A DNA stretch of 64,000 bases. It comes from Ischnura elegans. Its lineage: Eukaryota; Arthropoda; Insecta; Odonata; Coenagrionidae. The notes below the pieces were generated by a model that did not search any database, was not told where the DNA came from, and saw only the letters and a list, made by a program, of their open reading frames with translations. Positions 1-13,320 of this stretch are shown here, piece by piece. The position numbers and the translations under genes were made by a program. How positions within the stretch are numbered: the stretch's first letter is position 1; each line of letters starts with the position of its first letter. The stretch spans positions 132,122,198 to 132,186,197 of the forward strand of contig NC_060246.1 of the NCBI RefSeq assembly GCF_921293095.1. Reading direction: 5' to 3'.

Positions 1-2395
1 GGAAATTGAGAATCTGACTTTGCTTAGAGAACGAGTTGAGTAATTCCTCATGATCATATTCCATCCTTAACAACAAGTGAATGCGGGACTATTTGAGTCT
101 AGTTATATAGCCAGAGTAAAATTTTCAATCATTTGATATTTAAGTATCAACAGTAACAGGAGTGGATGAGACAAAGGAAATCTGATGGAGGGTTGAAATT
201 AACCAGAAAGCGAAGAGCTCTGATTCAGCGTTATATGAGTGAGTATCAAAACTTGGAATGATTTTTGAAATTTGAGGGATAGTATACCCGAAGTGCAATA
301 TTTTACGTATTTACCATTTATTTACGTACATATGGCTTATTTTTGATTTGCGTATTCACGAGAAGGACGGAAAATTTTTATTTACTTTTAAATGCATTAA
401 TAACCCTTTGGTTAATTTTCGATAATTTATCACACGGATTTACCTTTGGAGTGGTTTTCTCCGTGAAATATTGGATTTTTTCATCTGCATGTCTCGCATA
501 TTCTTCGCAATAAATTATCAAAAATAAAAATTTAGCTGTGCTCAGCTTCAGTAACACCTAGGCCCATCGGCTGTGCCTCCCGGATGGATCTTTGTAGTGA
601 TACCGTTCTTTTTCTAAACCTTCATCTATAGGTCCACCAGCCCCACGCCTTCTCGCTCTCCTCCTCCACATATTTGTCCTCCATTCTCCCCCAAACTTCA
701 TTTGCGTACCTTACCCTCTCTCTTCGTCTCCCTTTCCCTTCAGCCTCTTCCCCTTCTTGCCATCGGGCGTGTCAACGACATCTTTTACGATGGAGTCACC
801 TGATTATGATACAAAATACCTTGAAACCGGTTTTGCGATAACTTTTTTTTGAAAATTGCCGGCTATGTTTGGAAAAGTGTTGAGACTGCTATCGGATACA
901 ACTTGATAACATTTTCTATATACTTTTTTCTTATTTTTCCTTTACGTTTTGCAAAATCGTGAGAGCGGATGTAACCCAAAATATTTTACGAATCCTTTCT
1001 GAATGGCGTTCTTTTCTGATTTACAAAATTAATAGAGCTTCGGCGTTTTTCTTTGTTTATATATTGTGTTTATTACACTTTCTTTAGCTGCATAGCTCTG
1101 TTTTGTTTGTATCTCTGCTCTACGGTTGTCTATGTTCCGTCAGCAAGTATCAAACGTTAAGTAGCATTCTTGTTTTAATTTTCACTTGTTTATGCACTTT
1201 ATTCATTCTCTCTGCGAATCATATCAGCTCTAATTCGTGCGGTCAAAAGAGAGTGCTTATTCCTTTTATTTTGGCCATATGATTGAATTCCTATGATGTT
1301 TAGAGTTTGATAATTCTTAGAATGTTTCTACGACACACATTTAAACCCAATAAAAATGCTGTGATTATGTTTATCCCAAAGATTAAATACAATAATGCGA
1401 AGTTTGATTCATTCGACTTTATTTAATCCCAGCATGTATAAACTAAAGCATTTGAACAACTGAGAATATTCCCTAGTGTAATATCAAAGCTCGGTTCTGA
1501 CCCTCAGCCGCCATCGATGTAAAAACTTTACCATACATTGCCAGCTCTCTATGCTGACTTGTAAAGAGAACTAACAGAGTTGTACCGTATTCTCTGTAGG
1601 GACACGAGCGCTCGGACACCATTATCCAAAGGGTATGCTGGTTGCATTCCAATTTCAGCGCCCGGGGGTTGTGGAGGGGCTCGATCAACATCGTGCCGAC
1701 ATCCTTAAGATGTCCATGGAAGTATATATATCAGTGGAGATTCATGCCAGTGTACCCAGTAGAGTGCACATTCCGAAGTTTGTAAAGGAACGCTCTCTTT
1801 CTGGTCCCGGAGATGGTCTGTGGTGCATATCGAATCCTTTTCCCTAAAGCAACTTGATCTTCAGTCAGTGCGTATATACCCAGTAAAAACTTGATGCTCT
1901 TCGAAGCCAGTTTGAAGTAACTTACGATTAGATTTAGGATCAGTTGTCAGAACTCCCCTGAGTCTCAAGATTTTGCCTTTGATCCCATCACTCGTTTCCT
2001 CGTACCCACATGAAATGCATCACCATGAATGCTTAACGCGCTCCATGATTTCTTGTGTCACAGGGAATTAGCTCTAATGGGGGAGATAGATCCTTTACTC
2101 TTGTCATGAGAAAACAATTGATAAAATTAACGGAAAGGAGGAACTACACAGTAATTAGGGAATATTTGCGCAATCATAGCAGTGTTTTGGATATTTTATG
2201 ATTAACTCTGTGCCACTAGGAGTAACATGAACGTTAAATGTTGGTGTGTTCATGTATTAAATATTACGAGCCTACTTTAGCGCCAAGGAATACGGATCCA
2301 GAAATAGATGATATTCCAGGAGAGCTAAATAAAAAAGGCATGAGATAAGACCTTAACTCAGCTGTACAAAACCATCTGCGAAATGTATTCACTTA
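1..2395. other. Non-coding stretch, no gene recognised
   Basis: No frame here shows a recognisable domain, and the longest open frames (about 70 codons near 1473-1847) lie on both strands and look like chance. A pyrimidine-rich tract (mostly C and T on the plus strand) covers about 640-760. The rest is AT-rich and unremarkable. Confidence 0.6.
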
Positions 2396-2698
2396 ACAGG
2401 AGATATCCCATTCTATTTGGAGAGGAAAACCATCCTTCCTATTACCAATAAGGTGAGAGCAGAGATGTGTGAAGAATTTAGAGCCTTAAGCCTGACGACA
2501 GATGTGTCGAAGATACGGACATGAATCTTCTACAGGAGAATAGAACGAAGAGGAGTAGAAATCATTGATGAGGACCGATTCCGATCTAGGAAAAACAAGG
2601 GCCCAAATCGAGCTATTTTGGTCCTAGGTCTGCTCATAGAGACGAGAATGAACAAGAACATATAGGAGAGCAGACTGGAAAACTACGTCAAACCAATC
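2396..2698 (+). pseudogene. Decayed LINE reverse-transcriptase fragment
   Basis: Reading from 2396, the frame gives a stretch that resembles the N-terminal half of an insect non-LTR retrotransposon reverse transcriptase. It contains a segment like 'ILPITNK' (the usual IPIPKK block), then 'EEFRALSLTTDVSKI' (the usual YRPISLLS...KI block), 'YRRIERR', and 'DRFRSRKNKGPNRAILVL' (the usual QFGFRKGRGTRDAI block). These blocks occur in the order and spacing of the fingers region of the family. An in-frame stop interrupts it after the KIRT segment and another follows near the end, and the catalytic FxDD block is not reached. The fragment is dead and isolated, with no endonuclease domain next to it. 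The clade was not resolved. Identification rests on motif resemblance read by eye. Confidence 0.6.
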
Positions 2699-5600
2699 TT
2701 AGGATTGTTGAAGTATGATGATGATCATCATTATAAGTATACAATAAGTAAACAATGATGATACTGATGGCTGAATTTCGCTAAAAATGTGTATTTATTT
2801 TCGCAGAAGTACTAGCGAAACATCACATATCTTTGGCGTGCCCCTAATTCAGATACCTATTCGTCGGGTAGTGCAAATTAACTGACAGTCTTGAATTTGA
2901 ATAGTTAAAATAAATTTTGATCCAACTTTCACCTAACCTCGACCAAAAAAATCTCATAGCTGGGAAAATTTACTTATGTCTACTCATGTATGGCGATATT
3001 GTGGTTGAGGTGAAGTTATTGTCACTCTATTTTGTAAAACCTATTTAAATTTAATTTTGTCATTGAGAAGGATAAAATTTATCATCAAAAGCTGATTTTG
3101 TAACCGACAACCTAAGTGTCTACTCTAGAAATTTGAGATAGAGTTTGGTCGCCACCTATAGTGTAGGGAATAATCGAAAAATACAGACGAACTTTTAAAA
3201 CTCTTGACGGAGCTAGTCCCAGGACTAAATGTTGTGCAATCAAGCTGATTTTTTTGTTCTACCAGCCTCATCCTACTGTTACGCCATCATGTGCAGCTAT
3301 CGAGTCTAACTATAGGAAATAAATTATTGGTCTTAATAGTACCTTACTTTGTTTATGTTGCGACGGAATGGCGAGATAGTTGCAGTTGAGGTAACAGTTC
3401 ACTCAGGCCAATCACTTTTCAATGTCTGTTAGTTCGGTCGTCTCTGAACCCTTCCCCCCACACGCCGCCGATGCTGCGTGGCGTTGGGAGGCAGACCGGT
3501 GAAGAAGATTCTCGCTCATCCTTCCATTGTTGCCGCTCCGCCGCGCCGGTATCCAGGGGCTCAACTCGGACAAAAGGGCACACGGCCGTATTAGGCTCAC
3601 GTGCATCTATTCCATGCAGATTATGTCGTCCGGCGCGGAATGGAAGCGAACCGGAGAAGCCCAAAAACGAGGCATTACTGACGCTCACCTTGGGCCGCAG
3701 TCATCCAAAAAGACATAGCTCTAATATTAGCTTTAGGTCTCTAAATAACGTAGTAACCCGTTAATCACTAAATAGTTTCAACATTACGTTTCATGAAGTT
3801 TACTTTCGTGCCATTTCTGAATGGTGTGTGACTCTTTTTCCTAAAAGCAATGATGACCACATTTTACTCCACTAATCTTTGAATTCAGCAATCAAATATT
3901 ACTTCTAGTCCAGAATATAGATTTCCCTATCGTATCGAAGGATTGCATGCCTATTCAATGCTAAGGTAATGAAATTATAACATAAAACAACAGAAATTTA
4001 AGTAATTTAATTAAAAATTTAATAACGCCTGTTATTAACATAATTTAAGAATATTTTAAGAATTATCTTATCCCAAGTTCTAAGTTATCTGGTTATATAT
4101 AAAGCTTTTTTTTTTATTTAAGCACTAGTTTTCTCCGCTGAAATCGCCAATGCCAACAGGTTATGGGCAGTGACGTCATGGCAAAATTAGCAGTGTCGTA
4201 AAACAACTTCCTTAAATTTTTTTATAAGTGAAATATTATTGCAGGTTTTTTTGTTACAATTTATTATTTTCATTTTATTACAGAATTGTTTGTTTTGGTT
4301 ACGCATGCATGTATTAGAAATTTTGAGGCAACAAAATTGATAATGGTGTTATTTTATTATTTTGACAACTCTGGTTATGGGCCAGTAATAAAGTCTTTAA
4401 AAGTTGTGATTTTTTTCAGAAAAAGGTAAAGCAAGAAAAAACACGATTTTGCTCCACTGAATCTGCCTACACAAGCATTGATGAATGTGATTCATGCACT
4501 ATATGGTGGCATTCCACACGGCATTTCTTTTTGGAAGTTCCCAGCGGTATTATTCCCAGAAACAGATATTTTGGTCATCGTGCTTATGTTCCAATTTCCT
4601 TACTGATCCCCAATTTATAGCAATGGAATGTGATTGCTCGCCATGATTCACTGACCTTAATTACTGACACCTTTTTAAGGGAAGATTGCTGGCTAGTTAC
4701 CAAGTATGTATGGTAAATTTAATTCAATGCTCCTTTTAATTTGGTTTCTTTGCTTAAGTATTTAACACACATCTGCAGGCTTTTATGGTATAATGTCTTT
4801 TCAATACGTTATGACTGATGTTCAATCATTATATTTCCATGCTATCTGTGGAGAATTATTCCATGGATTTGTTTCAATGCGTGGTTAAAAATTCTCCTTA
4901 CTTGTGTGCTCTTTTTGTGAATACGCTAAGTCATGAGTATTAGGTTATGGTAATCCAACGATTTCATCGATGGATTTTTCTCTTTAACAGGAAATCCACC
5001 ATAATCGTTGGCACATTAATTGCTGACACCAGGTTTCGCTATTTAGTGGGCCCTTTCCGCTTCTATAGCGGTGAGGTGTTTACCTTGTACCTCCCTTCCA
5101 GCCCTATCCCTATCCAAGAGGCGTTGTCGGGCTCCTATCGCGGCGGCACCCCTTTCCTTTTTCCTTCCCATTTCCACTCCCCTCCCCGGGTGATCGGGCG
5201 TATCAGTTGAATTACTGGGTCCCGGCCCCGGTGTGTTGTATCCTCGATGGGCTCCCCTGAGCCCTCACTTCTTATCGATTATGATATTATCAATCCGATC
5301 TAACGTATGTTTTAGCGGCTTTTTTCTCTGTGCAATCAAATTACAGCACGTGCATCGACTCAGAGGTTAGAATTCTAGCAAATAAAGCACTTAATGTGAT
5401 TTCTTTGTGTGGAAACAAAAATTCAGAAATATTACATTTTACTCTTCTTGAATTCCGCCGTATAAATTATGTACCCACTACATGTTGTCCCTAAGTCTCA
5501 GAATATGTATAATGCATGCCTTTCTCTTGGATAAACAAATATATGAAATGCAACCCTTTAAAGAAATGCCCTGCACATCATGCAAAATGATTGTATCTAA

Positions 5601-8550
5601 TAATTCACAAATAAAAACTTGGGACCTTTAGAAATATTTTTATGATCTTATAAAACAAAAGTAACTGGTATGGATACAAATCTTGATAATTTTTTATTTA
5701 TGTGCGTGCATTTTTGGGTATGACTGGGTTGAATGCGAGGACAAAAATTTAATTAAATTCTTATTTTTTTCTTTTTCGCGATTATCTGTAAACGATGTAC
5801 CTAGTAAAAAACTGGATTAAGCTCGGATATTTCCACCTCCCAACCCTCTGTCCCTCCATCGCTCGTCTCCAGCTGCTCCTCGCACACGCGGTCCCTCCCC
5901 ACTCGCCTTCCTCTTATCAGCACAGAAAGCGCCGCAAAAACTCTTCAATACCCCAGAACGGCGTGTTCCATCACCCGCCCCGCTATGCTATCACATCTCC
6001 CTCACTTTTAACCCTTGTCCTTTCCTCCTATCACTGTCTTTTTTCCATTCTCCAGTTAGGTATGTTCTATGAACACATAAAAATATTTCTGAAGGTTCCA
6101 AGTTTCTATTTGCTAATTATAAGGTGCAATCATTGTGCATGATATGTAGGGTATTTCTTTAAAGGCTTACACTTCATATATTTGTTAATCTAAGATCAGG
6201 CATAAATTATTATATCACTCACTCCAAAACACTTGACTCTCGGGAACAACGTATGGTACGACAAATGAAAATGTTTCTCTTATTCTGTCGAATCAAGAAA
6301 AAGAGCATAATGTTCTTGATATTATTCAGCGGAGGAAGTTTTCAATTTATTATAATTATTATTTTCAATATATATTAAATCTTTTACCCAGAATCTGGTA
6401 TAAAAATATTGACCTTTACCATATCTACAATATTTCTTCGTACTAATTAAGTCTTACTTTGAAAATACAGGAAGGGTTGTAGAGGGCAGCGGAAAGTCAC
6501 GAAAAACCTTTCATTGGTATGAGGGATATTCTGTTGGCTCACATGCCATTTTTCCATCCATATGAAAATGTATCTTTCAATTTATATAATTTAAAAAAAT
6601 CGAAAATAATGCTAATGAATAAAATTTTGTTAACTAAACATTTAACTTTACATTTCATTTTTTAACTGTACTGAGGACATAAACCTATGCTTTAAACAGT
6701 TCTTTGAAGTTGTTTCCTGACAGTGAACTTAAGATCCCCCCATGTTCGAAGCGAGCGGGTGGTCATGAAATATGAAGTCCCCGGACACCTTTTAGAGGCT
6801 AAAGCCGTAAGAGTACCCCCTATCCAAAAGAATACCCCTGAAAACTTTAATTGGCTACGATCTGCCACATTCCAGTGAAGGAGGGTATTTCAACTGTCAT
6901 TTGTCCCGAGGGGAAGCGGTCATGCAACCGCCACATATTGCACGATTGATGTTCTTGAAAGTGCGATCTGCGCTGAATTTTTGTCTGCAACATGAAATTT
7001 GTTCGATTAATTTCGGCCATTTGATTCAGAGAATAGTTCTTTTTCAATTTTTATCTTTAACAGCAATTTTATTGATATTGTGCTTAATCTGAGAGCCTGT
7101 CATCCGAATTAAATTTTAAGAATTGACAATATATTTTTCTGTCGCACTATTACCATGTATAATTTTGCGGCAGTCGTAACCGTATAGATGAATGGTATTC
7201 ATTGGAGTGTAGAATGTGTAGCTAAAACATAACGTGCATTTTCATGCGCAATTAAGCTTTTAACAAGCATCCAAAATTCGGGCTGTTATTGTTGTTATAG
7301 ATCCTTACTGAAAGAAAGTTCAAAAAAGGTCCACAGCTTATCTTTTTATTAAGAGTTATTTTATAATATTGAGTAATACGTCTCCAATGATGTAAACTTC
7401 ATAACGTTGAGGCAATCTTCTCTGGTAACAAGCCATCCTTACGGTGGAGGAAGCACGTCTTCATTGTAATTAGTCTCACGTGGCGTGGGAAAAATATTCT
7501 TTTTATCTTTTACTGTTCACCATGCGATGCGACCCATAGATGTGTATAAAAATGAGCTTTGTGAGCGTCAACTCTTAATTTTTCGCCTCATTATAGCCTT
7601 GCACGTGCGATTATTTATGCCTGGAAGTATACTCTTTTCGACTTACATAATTTCACATCTCCATGGCCTCGTTTTATATAGCCGTCAAAAATAATTCCTT
7701 TTTCCACGCAGCCCATCTCTGTCAACCTTTAGCTAATCCACCCTGTCATAGAACTAGAATGACCCGATAATATGCCAGGGAGGAGAGCAGGAGGGAAAAG
7801 TTGGAATCACGGGGATAAAAGAAGGCTCTTGAACGTTAACGCTATTTTTCTTTTCATTTCAGCAATAATTTCTGGGCTTTTTCCTTGAATATACCACTCC
7901 GCTGGACTTATTTCCAATTTATTATTTTATTTTTAGGAAATAATTATAAAATTCAGAAAAAAGTGTTTGAGGCATTAATAATCATGATGATACCCTTTAA
8001 GTAAAATAGTAAAAGGAACCCAGGCAGTGTAGTTCCGGTGTAGTGGTCCGGATATCTAAATTCCTTTTGGGAATGTCCAAATGGATCGATTTCGGGTCGA
8101 GGAGAGGTTTTTTTTTCTTTGAAACCCACTATTTCACCGGCGCGCCGTATTTATTGCAGATTCGATTTATGCCACTTACATAAGGCAAAAGAAGAATTTG
8201 TACGGAGAGAGGACCGTATGGAAGTGAGGCTGAAAGTAAAATGTGCAGCTTAAGGGAGAAACGAGGAATAAGTAAATAAAGGGCACATTTGAGCATATTA
8301 CATTTAAGAAGAACATGATGCGTTAGTCATGAGATACAGCATTACATGGAAAGCGCGATGAAGGCAGGGAAAAATTGAAGGAAAAGCCAGAAATAAGCAA
8401 TGAGGAAAATCGAGATGGATATGGGGAAGAATAACCACAGTAAACTGATGGGATTAGCATGGGATAGGGATAAATGAAGAACATATGCGATTGCTGGCAT
8501 GTCTTTAGGTACTACCTATATATTCACATTTTTTGCCATGGGCAAAAATT
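2699..8550. other. Non-coding stretch with GC-rich patches
   Basis: No convincing exon is visible. Three patches stand out from the AT-rich background: 3440-3720 and 5040-5270 are GC-rich with many CpG, and 5830-6030 is C/T-rich. Open frames in these patches (for example 3419-3688 minus and 4947-5210 plus) show no domain, and neighbouring frames on both strands are equally open, which is expected from composition. They could be unrecognised exons, regulatory islands or old repeats. Confidence 0.5.
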
Positions 8551-8630
8551 TCCCTGGACCGGGAATCGAGCCACAGACCTTTAAATTTCCTGGCCAATAG
8601 GCAGACCACTTCGCAATCCAGCTTCCTTAT
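8551..8630 (-). repeat. tRNA-like SINE head, minus strand
   Basis: Read on the minus strand, this segment carries an A-box-like stretch (GCGAAGTGGTCTGC) followed about 35 bases later by a B-box-like stretch (GGCTCGATTCC). This is the internal RNA polymerase III promoter layout of tRNA-derived SINEs. The arms do not fold into a clean cloverleaf, so it is not a tRNA gene. A second tRNA-like head lies about 60 bases away on the opposite strand and shares the CCTGGATT and GCG-AGTGG blocks. Confidence 0.45.
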
Positions 8631-8689
8631 TCCCGTTGCATTTTTTAACATCTAGCTGAAATATCCTGAACCTAAGTAAATATTGCAGT

Positions 8690-8800
8690 GGTAATTATGG
8701 AACCTGGATTATCTAGTGCTTTGCGCAGTGGCCTACAAAGCAAAACGTCCGCGTTCGATTCCTGTTCCAGAGGAAATAATTCCGATAGCAATTGACGTGA
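8690..8800 (+). repeat. tRNA-like SINE head, plus strand
   Basis: This segment has an A-box-like stretch (TTTGCGCAGTGGCC) and a B box (GTTCGATTCC) at SINE spacing. It faces the minus-strand head at 8551-8630, so the two form a tail-to-tail pair separated by a short AT-rich segment. No complete tRNA fold is visible. The 3' limit is not clear. Confidence 0.45.
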
Positions 8801-10842
8801 ACTTATCCACCGTTGCCGCGGCACGATTGAAAGTAATGTATCTCGACTGGTAATATAATAGAGAAATAAAATCATATTCTAGCAACTGCACGCAGTGTTA
8901 ATGTTCTAGAAAAAGTTGCATCGTGTAGCCGCTATGCAGGAAAAAATATTTTAACAAATTACTTATCGCAGATTAAATTCGTCTTTGATTATGTGAGATT
9001 GGAGATTAGGTTGAACACTTTTCCAAATTCCACAACTATCTATAAATGAACATTCGAGACAAAACAACTTTTTCTTCATTCCAGTTTATCGCCTTTGTAA
9101 TTCGGAATTTCTCCTTTGTCGATTATTCTTTGCGGGTTATGCCGCCTTCATATCCGTTCTCCTCTCAGCAAATCGTGCCACTTCTTCTCGGCGTCGCGCC
9201 GCTGTCCCTTTAACGGTCCGGCGCGGCGGCCGGTCGCTCGTCCTCCGCCAATTGTTCATTCTGCTCCTCGCGTCCATCCCATCCAGCCCAATGGACTTGA
9301 GTTATGATGTTTTCCCCCTGACGCACACCCTTTGAACCCTCTGGTCCATGCCTCTCATGCCACGCTATCCCTCGCCACTTTCACAAGTTAATTAACTTCA
9401 GAAAACACATTTCTGTCGCGGGCCTGCTGCTGAGTTGGATGGTGTTCATTGCCCACGCAGTGCGTGTTGATAAATTGGGCTGGGTTGGAGAGTCTTATGT
9501 AGGCGATTTAGATGCACGTGTTTTCAAAAGCCCTATAATCCCTGATTATTCCATTTTATAATTTTTTAATCTATTTTCACATATCATAGAGCTAAATGTG
9601 GAAGTTTCGCAAGAGTTTATCCGCGTCACAGACTCTCCTAATGCTTCGTTAAAAATGTTGAGTTATTATGGGTAGTGGTGATCTCTGTATTCTACGCATG
9701 TTAGCAAAGGGTTCATTTATAAAAGAAGGTTTAGTTGGTCACAGTAAATCTTTCCGTTTCTTTTTATCATCAGAAAAAAATTCCTTTATTTACATACAAA
9801 TTTCGAGCGAGATTTTTTTTCTCAGAAGTCTGTCGAGTATTTTTTAAAAGTATTGTCGTATCTCACCTAATCATAGATGAATCCAACCTGCGATTAAATG
9901 TAAAGTTGTTTTTTCCTGCGTGTAGTTTGAAATGTGCAACTTCCTCTTGGATAGAGATAGTGCGTGCAATTGCTAGCATAGATTTTTAGTTCTTTATTAT
10001 ATTTAATTTATAGTTTTACTACCATCACACTTTAATATTGGCTCTTGCATTAATTTCTTTTATAATAAAGAGCTAAGGAAAGTAATTCCTTGCGATGATA
10101 TCACGCTAAACTCTTGCTGAACTAAAGAAGTTGAAATTATTGTCCTATTTTTTTGGATTTTCACTATACTATTTTGTGTACCCTCTACGACAGACCCTTG
10201 ATCTTCCCTTTTATCCTATGAGTGCAGACAATCCTCTCCTCCTCGAAAAAGAAATCTCTCATTGTCTGTAAATTCTACATAGTAAATATTAATAAAAATA
10301 ATATAAATACCAACGTCGAAAAATAAAAACTATTGCTTCATGATTGTTATCTTAGTCACAGGTAAAGACGAGCAGAGATATGCGATTCTTAGGGTCCCAG
10401 GTCGCACTTATCGTCGAGGCACATTTTTATTTCGGATAATTAGCGGTTAAGATAAGACTTATTGTTTTCACCTCTCCTTTATGCCAATTTACCGGTTTTT
10501 TCCCCCCTCAGCCAAAATATTGACTACATTTTCATTTTTCGTAAAATTGTTTTTTTTTCACTGCTGAAAAATCGACCAAAAGATGAATTAAGTAATCTAC
10601 TAAAGGACTTTAATTTCCACTGAATATTTCCCTATTGCTTGACTTTTCCTACGATCGGTCGCATTGCTTGGGGAGCCGCACATTGTGACAGCCATCTCTT
10701 GAGGACCAACGATGTCCCTCAGAATGTTTCGTCTCGAGCCTGAACATAGCCGTGGCTGTCTGTACCTGGCCCCCCTATAATAATATTGCCTGTAGTAAAA
10801 AAAATGAAGGGCCTAGGGCTAGTTCATTCAATCATAGAAGAT
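8801..10842. other. Non-coding stretch, no gene recognised
   Basis: AT-rich, with one GC-rich, CpG-containing patch at about 9170-9300. No open frame here has a recognisable domain, and no strong splice-site pair brackets one. Confidence 0.55.
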
Positions 10843-11080
10843 TGAGCTGGTGTGATGACTAGAGTGTTGGCTTCCGACCCTGACCCTGTAGGCGCGGTTT
10901 CGAATCCCTGCGGTGGCGGTGAATTTTCTCTGCTTAAGTGTTCTGTGGCACTTCAGGCTTGAGAGGAATTTAGACACAGCACTCCGTCCGTCAGATGCGA
11001 CGTTAAACCGCGATCCCCCTACGGTCCTTCGCCAAGGGCAGACCAACATCAACGCCGGGTTTCACTCCACCCTTTTTTCC
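10843..11080 (+). repeat. tRNA-derived SINE
   Basis: A tRNA-like head starts near 10843 (A-box-like segment around 10851-10870) and has a clear B box, GGTTTCGAATCCC, at 10896-10908. The body then continues with a segment containing GTCAGATGCGACGTTAAACCG and ends in a C/T-rich part near 11050-11080. This head-plus-body layout matches arthropod tRNA-derived SINEs, which are copied by LINE machinery. No flanking target-site duplication was identified, so the ends are approximate. Confidence 0.6.
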
Positions 11081-11723
11081 CTACCCTTTTCTGATGGCGC
11101 AAACGACCTCAGTTGTCGGTCACCTACTCCTAACACCATGCTTATTTCACCCATGAATGCTTCCAATATGCTAATGGAAGTATTGGTGGCTTTCTGATGT
11201 CAGAATTGCTTTAGACGTAGGTAGAGAATTTAAGTGTCGATCTCTAAATCAGAATAACTAAATCAGATACGAGAAGAAAAGACGAGAGGTTGGTAACTTT
11301 TCAAATGAATGGTAGTCTTTCGATTTTTCTTAACCTCGCTTTCCCCTTTTATTTATTTCATTTATTTATTTAAAAAGCCCACTAACAGCAATATTGTCAA
11401 TTGACAGTGGCACAATAACAAGAACTTCTTAGAGTTTAGGTGGTTTGTTTCTCTAATACACATTTCCGCAATCCATTTTCCAAATCTATATACTTATTAA
11501 ATTGTTAATTAGATTCCCGATCCAGGTAAATATGCATGTGACTTCTCTCACGAGGCTGGTTGGAAGCCTTGCGCTTAAAATATTGTTAAAATGCCTGATG
11601 AAACCTCCTCACCGTACTTATTGCTACCTACAGCTATAATGAGGGATATTGTAATAATACCTAATTAGAATGGAGAATAAAAGGTCTTCTGATTATCTCG
11701 TGAAAAAAACGCAGTAGTTTAAC

Positions 11724-11983
11724 TTATCAGGTAATGTATTCAACGGTGTTCGGCGAGATGTTGTGGAACATAATGATACAATGGTAAATGAAGAGCAAAC
11801 TTAGTGCATGTCCACAGTAATTTTATTTGGTACGACGCGTTTCAGCGACCTTACTTCGCTATCATCAGGTACAAAATGCCCAGGCATACCTGATGTAGCG
11901 AAGTAAGGTCGCTGAAACGCGTCGTACCAAATAAAATTACTGTGGACATGCACTAAGTTTGCTCTTCATTTATCAGGTAATGT
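11724..11983. repeat. Near-perfect hairpin insertion with PLE-type ends
   Basis: Left arm 11785-11871 and right arm 11887-11972 are reverse complements over 86 of 87 positions; the only difference is a one-base indel near the loop. The loop is about 15 bases. The arms contain GCTGAAACGCGTCGTACC, very like the segment that follows the Penelope-like coding remnant at 21931-21970 (GGTTGAAACGCGTGGTACC). The whole is flanked by a 14-bp direct repeat TTATCAGGTAATGT (11724-11737 and 11970-11983), which I read as a target-site duplication, so the insertion would cover about 11738-11969. Inverted terminal copies are known in Penelope-like elements. The near identity suggests a recent event or an assembly fold-back artefact. 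Confidence 0.7.
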
Positions 11984-13151
11984 TCAATTATTGGGTCGAG
12001 TGAGATTCATTTAGGTAATTTTTAAAGGAAAAGTGACGGAAAGGGAGACAATAAATGGAGTAAAGAGGAGTGGTAGATGCAATAGAAGAGAAATGATTAA
12101 TCATGAATCGGTTAGCTGATTGGAAGATAGAGTGAGGAACTGCGTCTAAACTGTCAGGACTCGCTTTCGCTCGCTAAGGGTGTCTCTGTCTCTAGATAAA
12201 TGCCTTTTCTGGTCACTCTGCCAACTCTTACAGCTTTTGTGTGCCGTTTTTTCCTCGGCCGTTTTTTTCAGCCTCATTATTTTAGCCTACTTAAATTGAA
12301 TCCTAGGAAAACCAAACAGTTCTTGGCTTCCAGGCTTCCTGACCGTTTCAAGGTGTGGACTTATAGTTGACACAATGACATTGGTGCCATTTTAACTAGC
12401 TTCTCTGCGAAGCTCAAATTCTCATTGCTACATTGCAATTTTTTGACCCTCAAACAGTAAATGCATACCATAACAAGTTGGTGAAACTAGAATAGGTAGA
12501 AAATGTAGTACATCGACAATTTTTCCGAGGGTTTCAGACAATTTTAGAGGGGTTATATTCTATCACTTTTTGTCGTATCTCGTCTCGTTCACCCCAAACA
12601 TTTTTATGAATCCGTCACAAATGAATTGCTCTGCAACGTGTTGAACAACCTGTCCAGTTTTGGAGTCCTACGCATTTAATGAAGCAGAATGATTTTCCAC
12701 CCATTGTTTATTTTGGCAGGGTAGAATGACGAGACAAAATTTAACGGGAAGGCGTTCGTGCATTTGCATAATGGCGACCGTGCATTATTTGAGGGTGCTC
12801 GGTAAGGTTGAAGGGCTCCGCGACGTAGCCATACAGAATGGAAATATGAAGCCGCGGGACTCGAATGGGATTTCGCGTCTCGAATTTCTCGTCCGTTGCC
12901 TCTCTCATCTCATCCGCAGCTACTCGATTCACCCACGCGGCATCCTCTTCTCATCCTTTTTTTTCCCCACCCACACCTTTCTACCTCCACTTCGATCCTC
13001 CCGCACCGCCGAGACTGTGGAGACCCAGCCTCTGCGGAGGTCCAGACGACTTCTTGCATTCAGAATTTTGAAAATTAATAAGCCAATCTCTAAGCCGATA
13101 GCTCGGTTCGTTAGCATTATTATCAATAGTTTTTATTATTAAACGTTATTT
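11984..13151. other. Non-coding stretch with a GC-rich patch
   Basis: AT-rich up to about 12720, then a GC-rich patch at 12730-13070 in which several overlapping frames stay open on both strands (the longest is 138 codons from 12726). None shows a domain, and the end of the patch is C/T-rich (12930-13000). I do not call a gene here. Confidence 0.5.
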
Positions 13152-13320
13152 TTCATTGACGAGATGATGATGAGACGCCCAGAGGCGTGGCGTGAGTAAT
13201 AGATTATCTCTGTGGACGCAGGTATAATGCCTTCCTTAGTGTCTTTACTTCATTTGTCTGTATTATATTGGAAATTTACCTCCATTAAACAAAATAACTG
13301 GACATTCAATGAGTATGAAT
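13152..13320 (+). repeat. Dispersed repeat, copy 1
   Basis: This segment, from TTCATTGACGAGATGATGATG to about 13320, is a diverged direct copy of 14167-14338. Shared blocks include GGCGT(G/A)GCGTGAG, TGTGGACGC(A/G)GG, ATAATGCCTTCCT and ATATTGGAAAT. There is no coding frame shared by the two copies. The repeat family is not recognised. Confidence 0.65.

Noticed and set aside
12726-13142. 138-codon plus-strand frame
   Set aside because: Sits in a GC-rich patch where several frames on both strands are open; no domain and no splice support.
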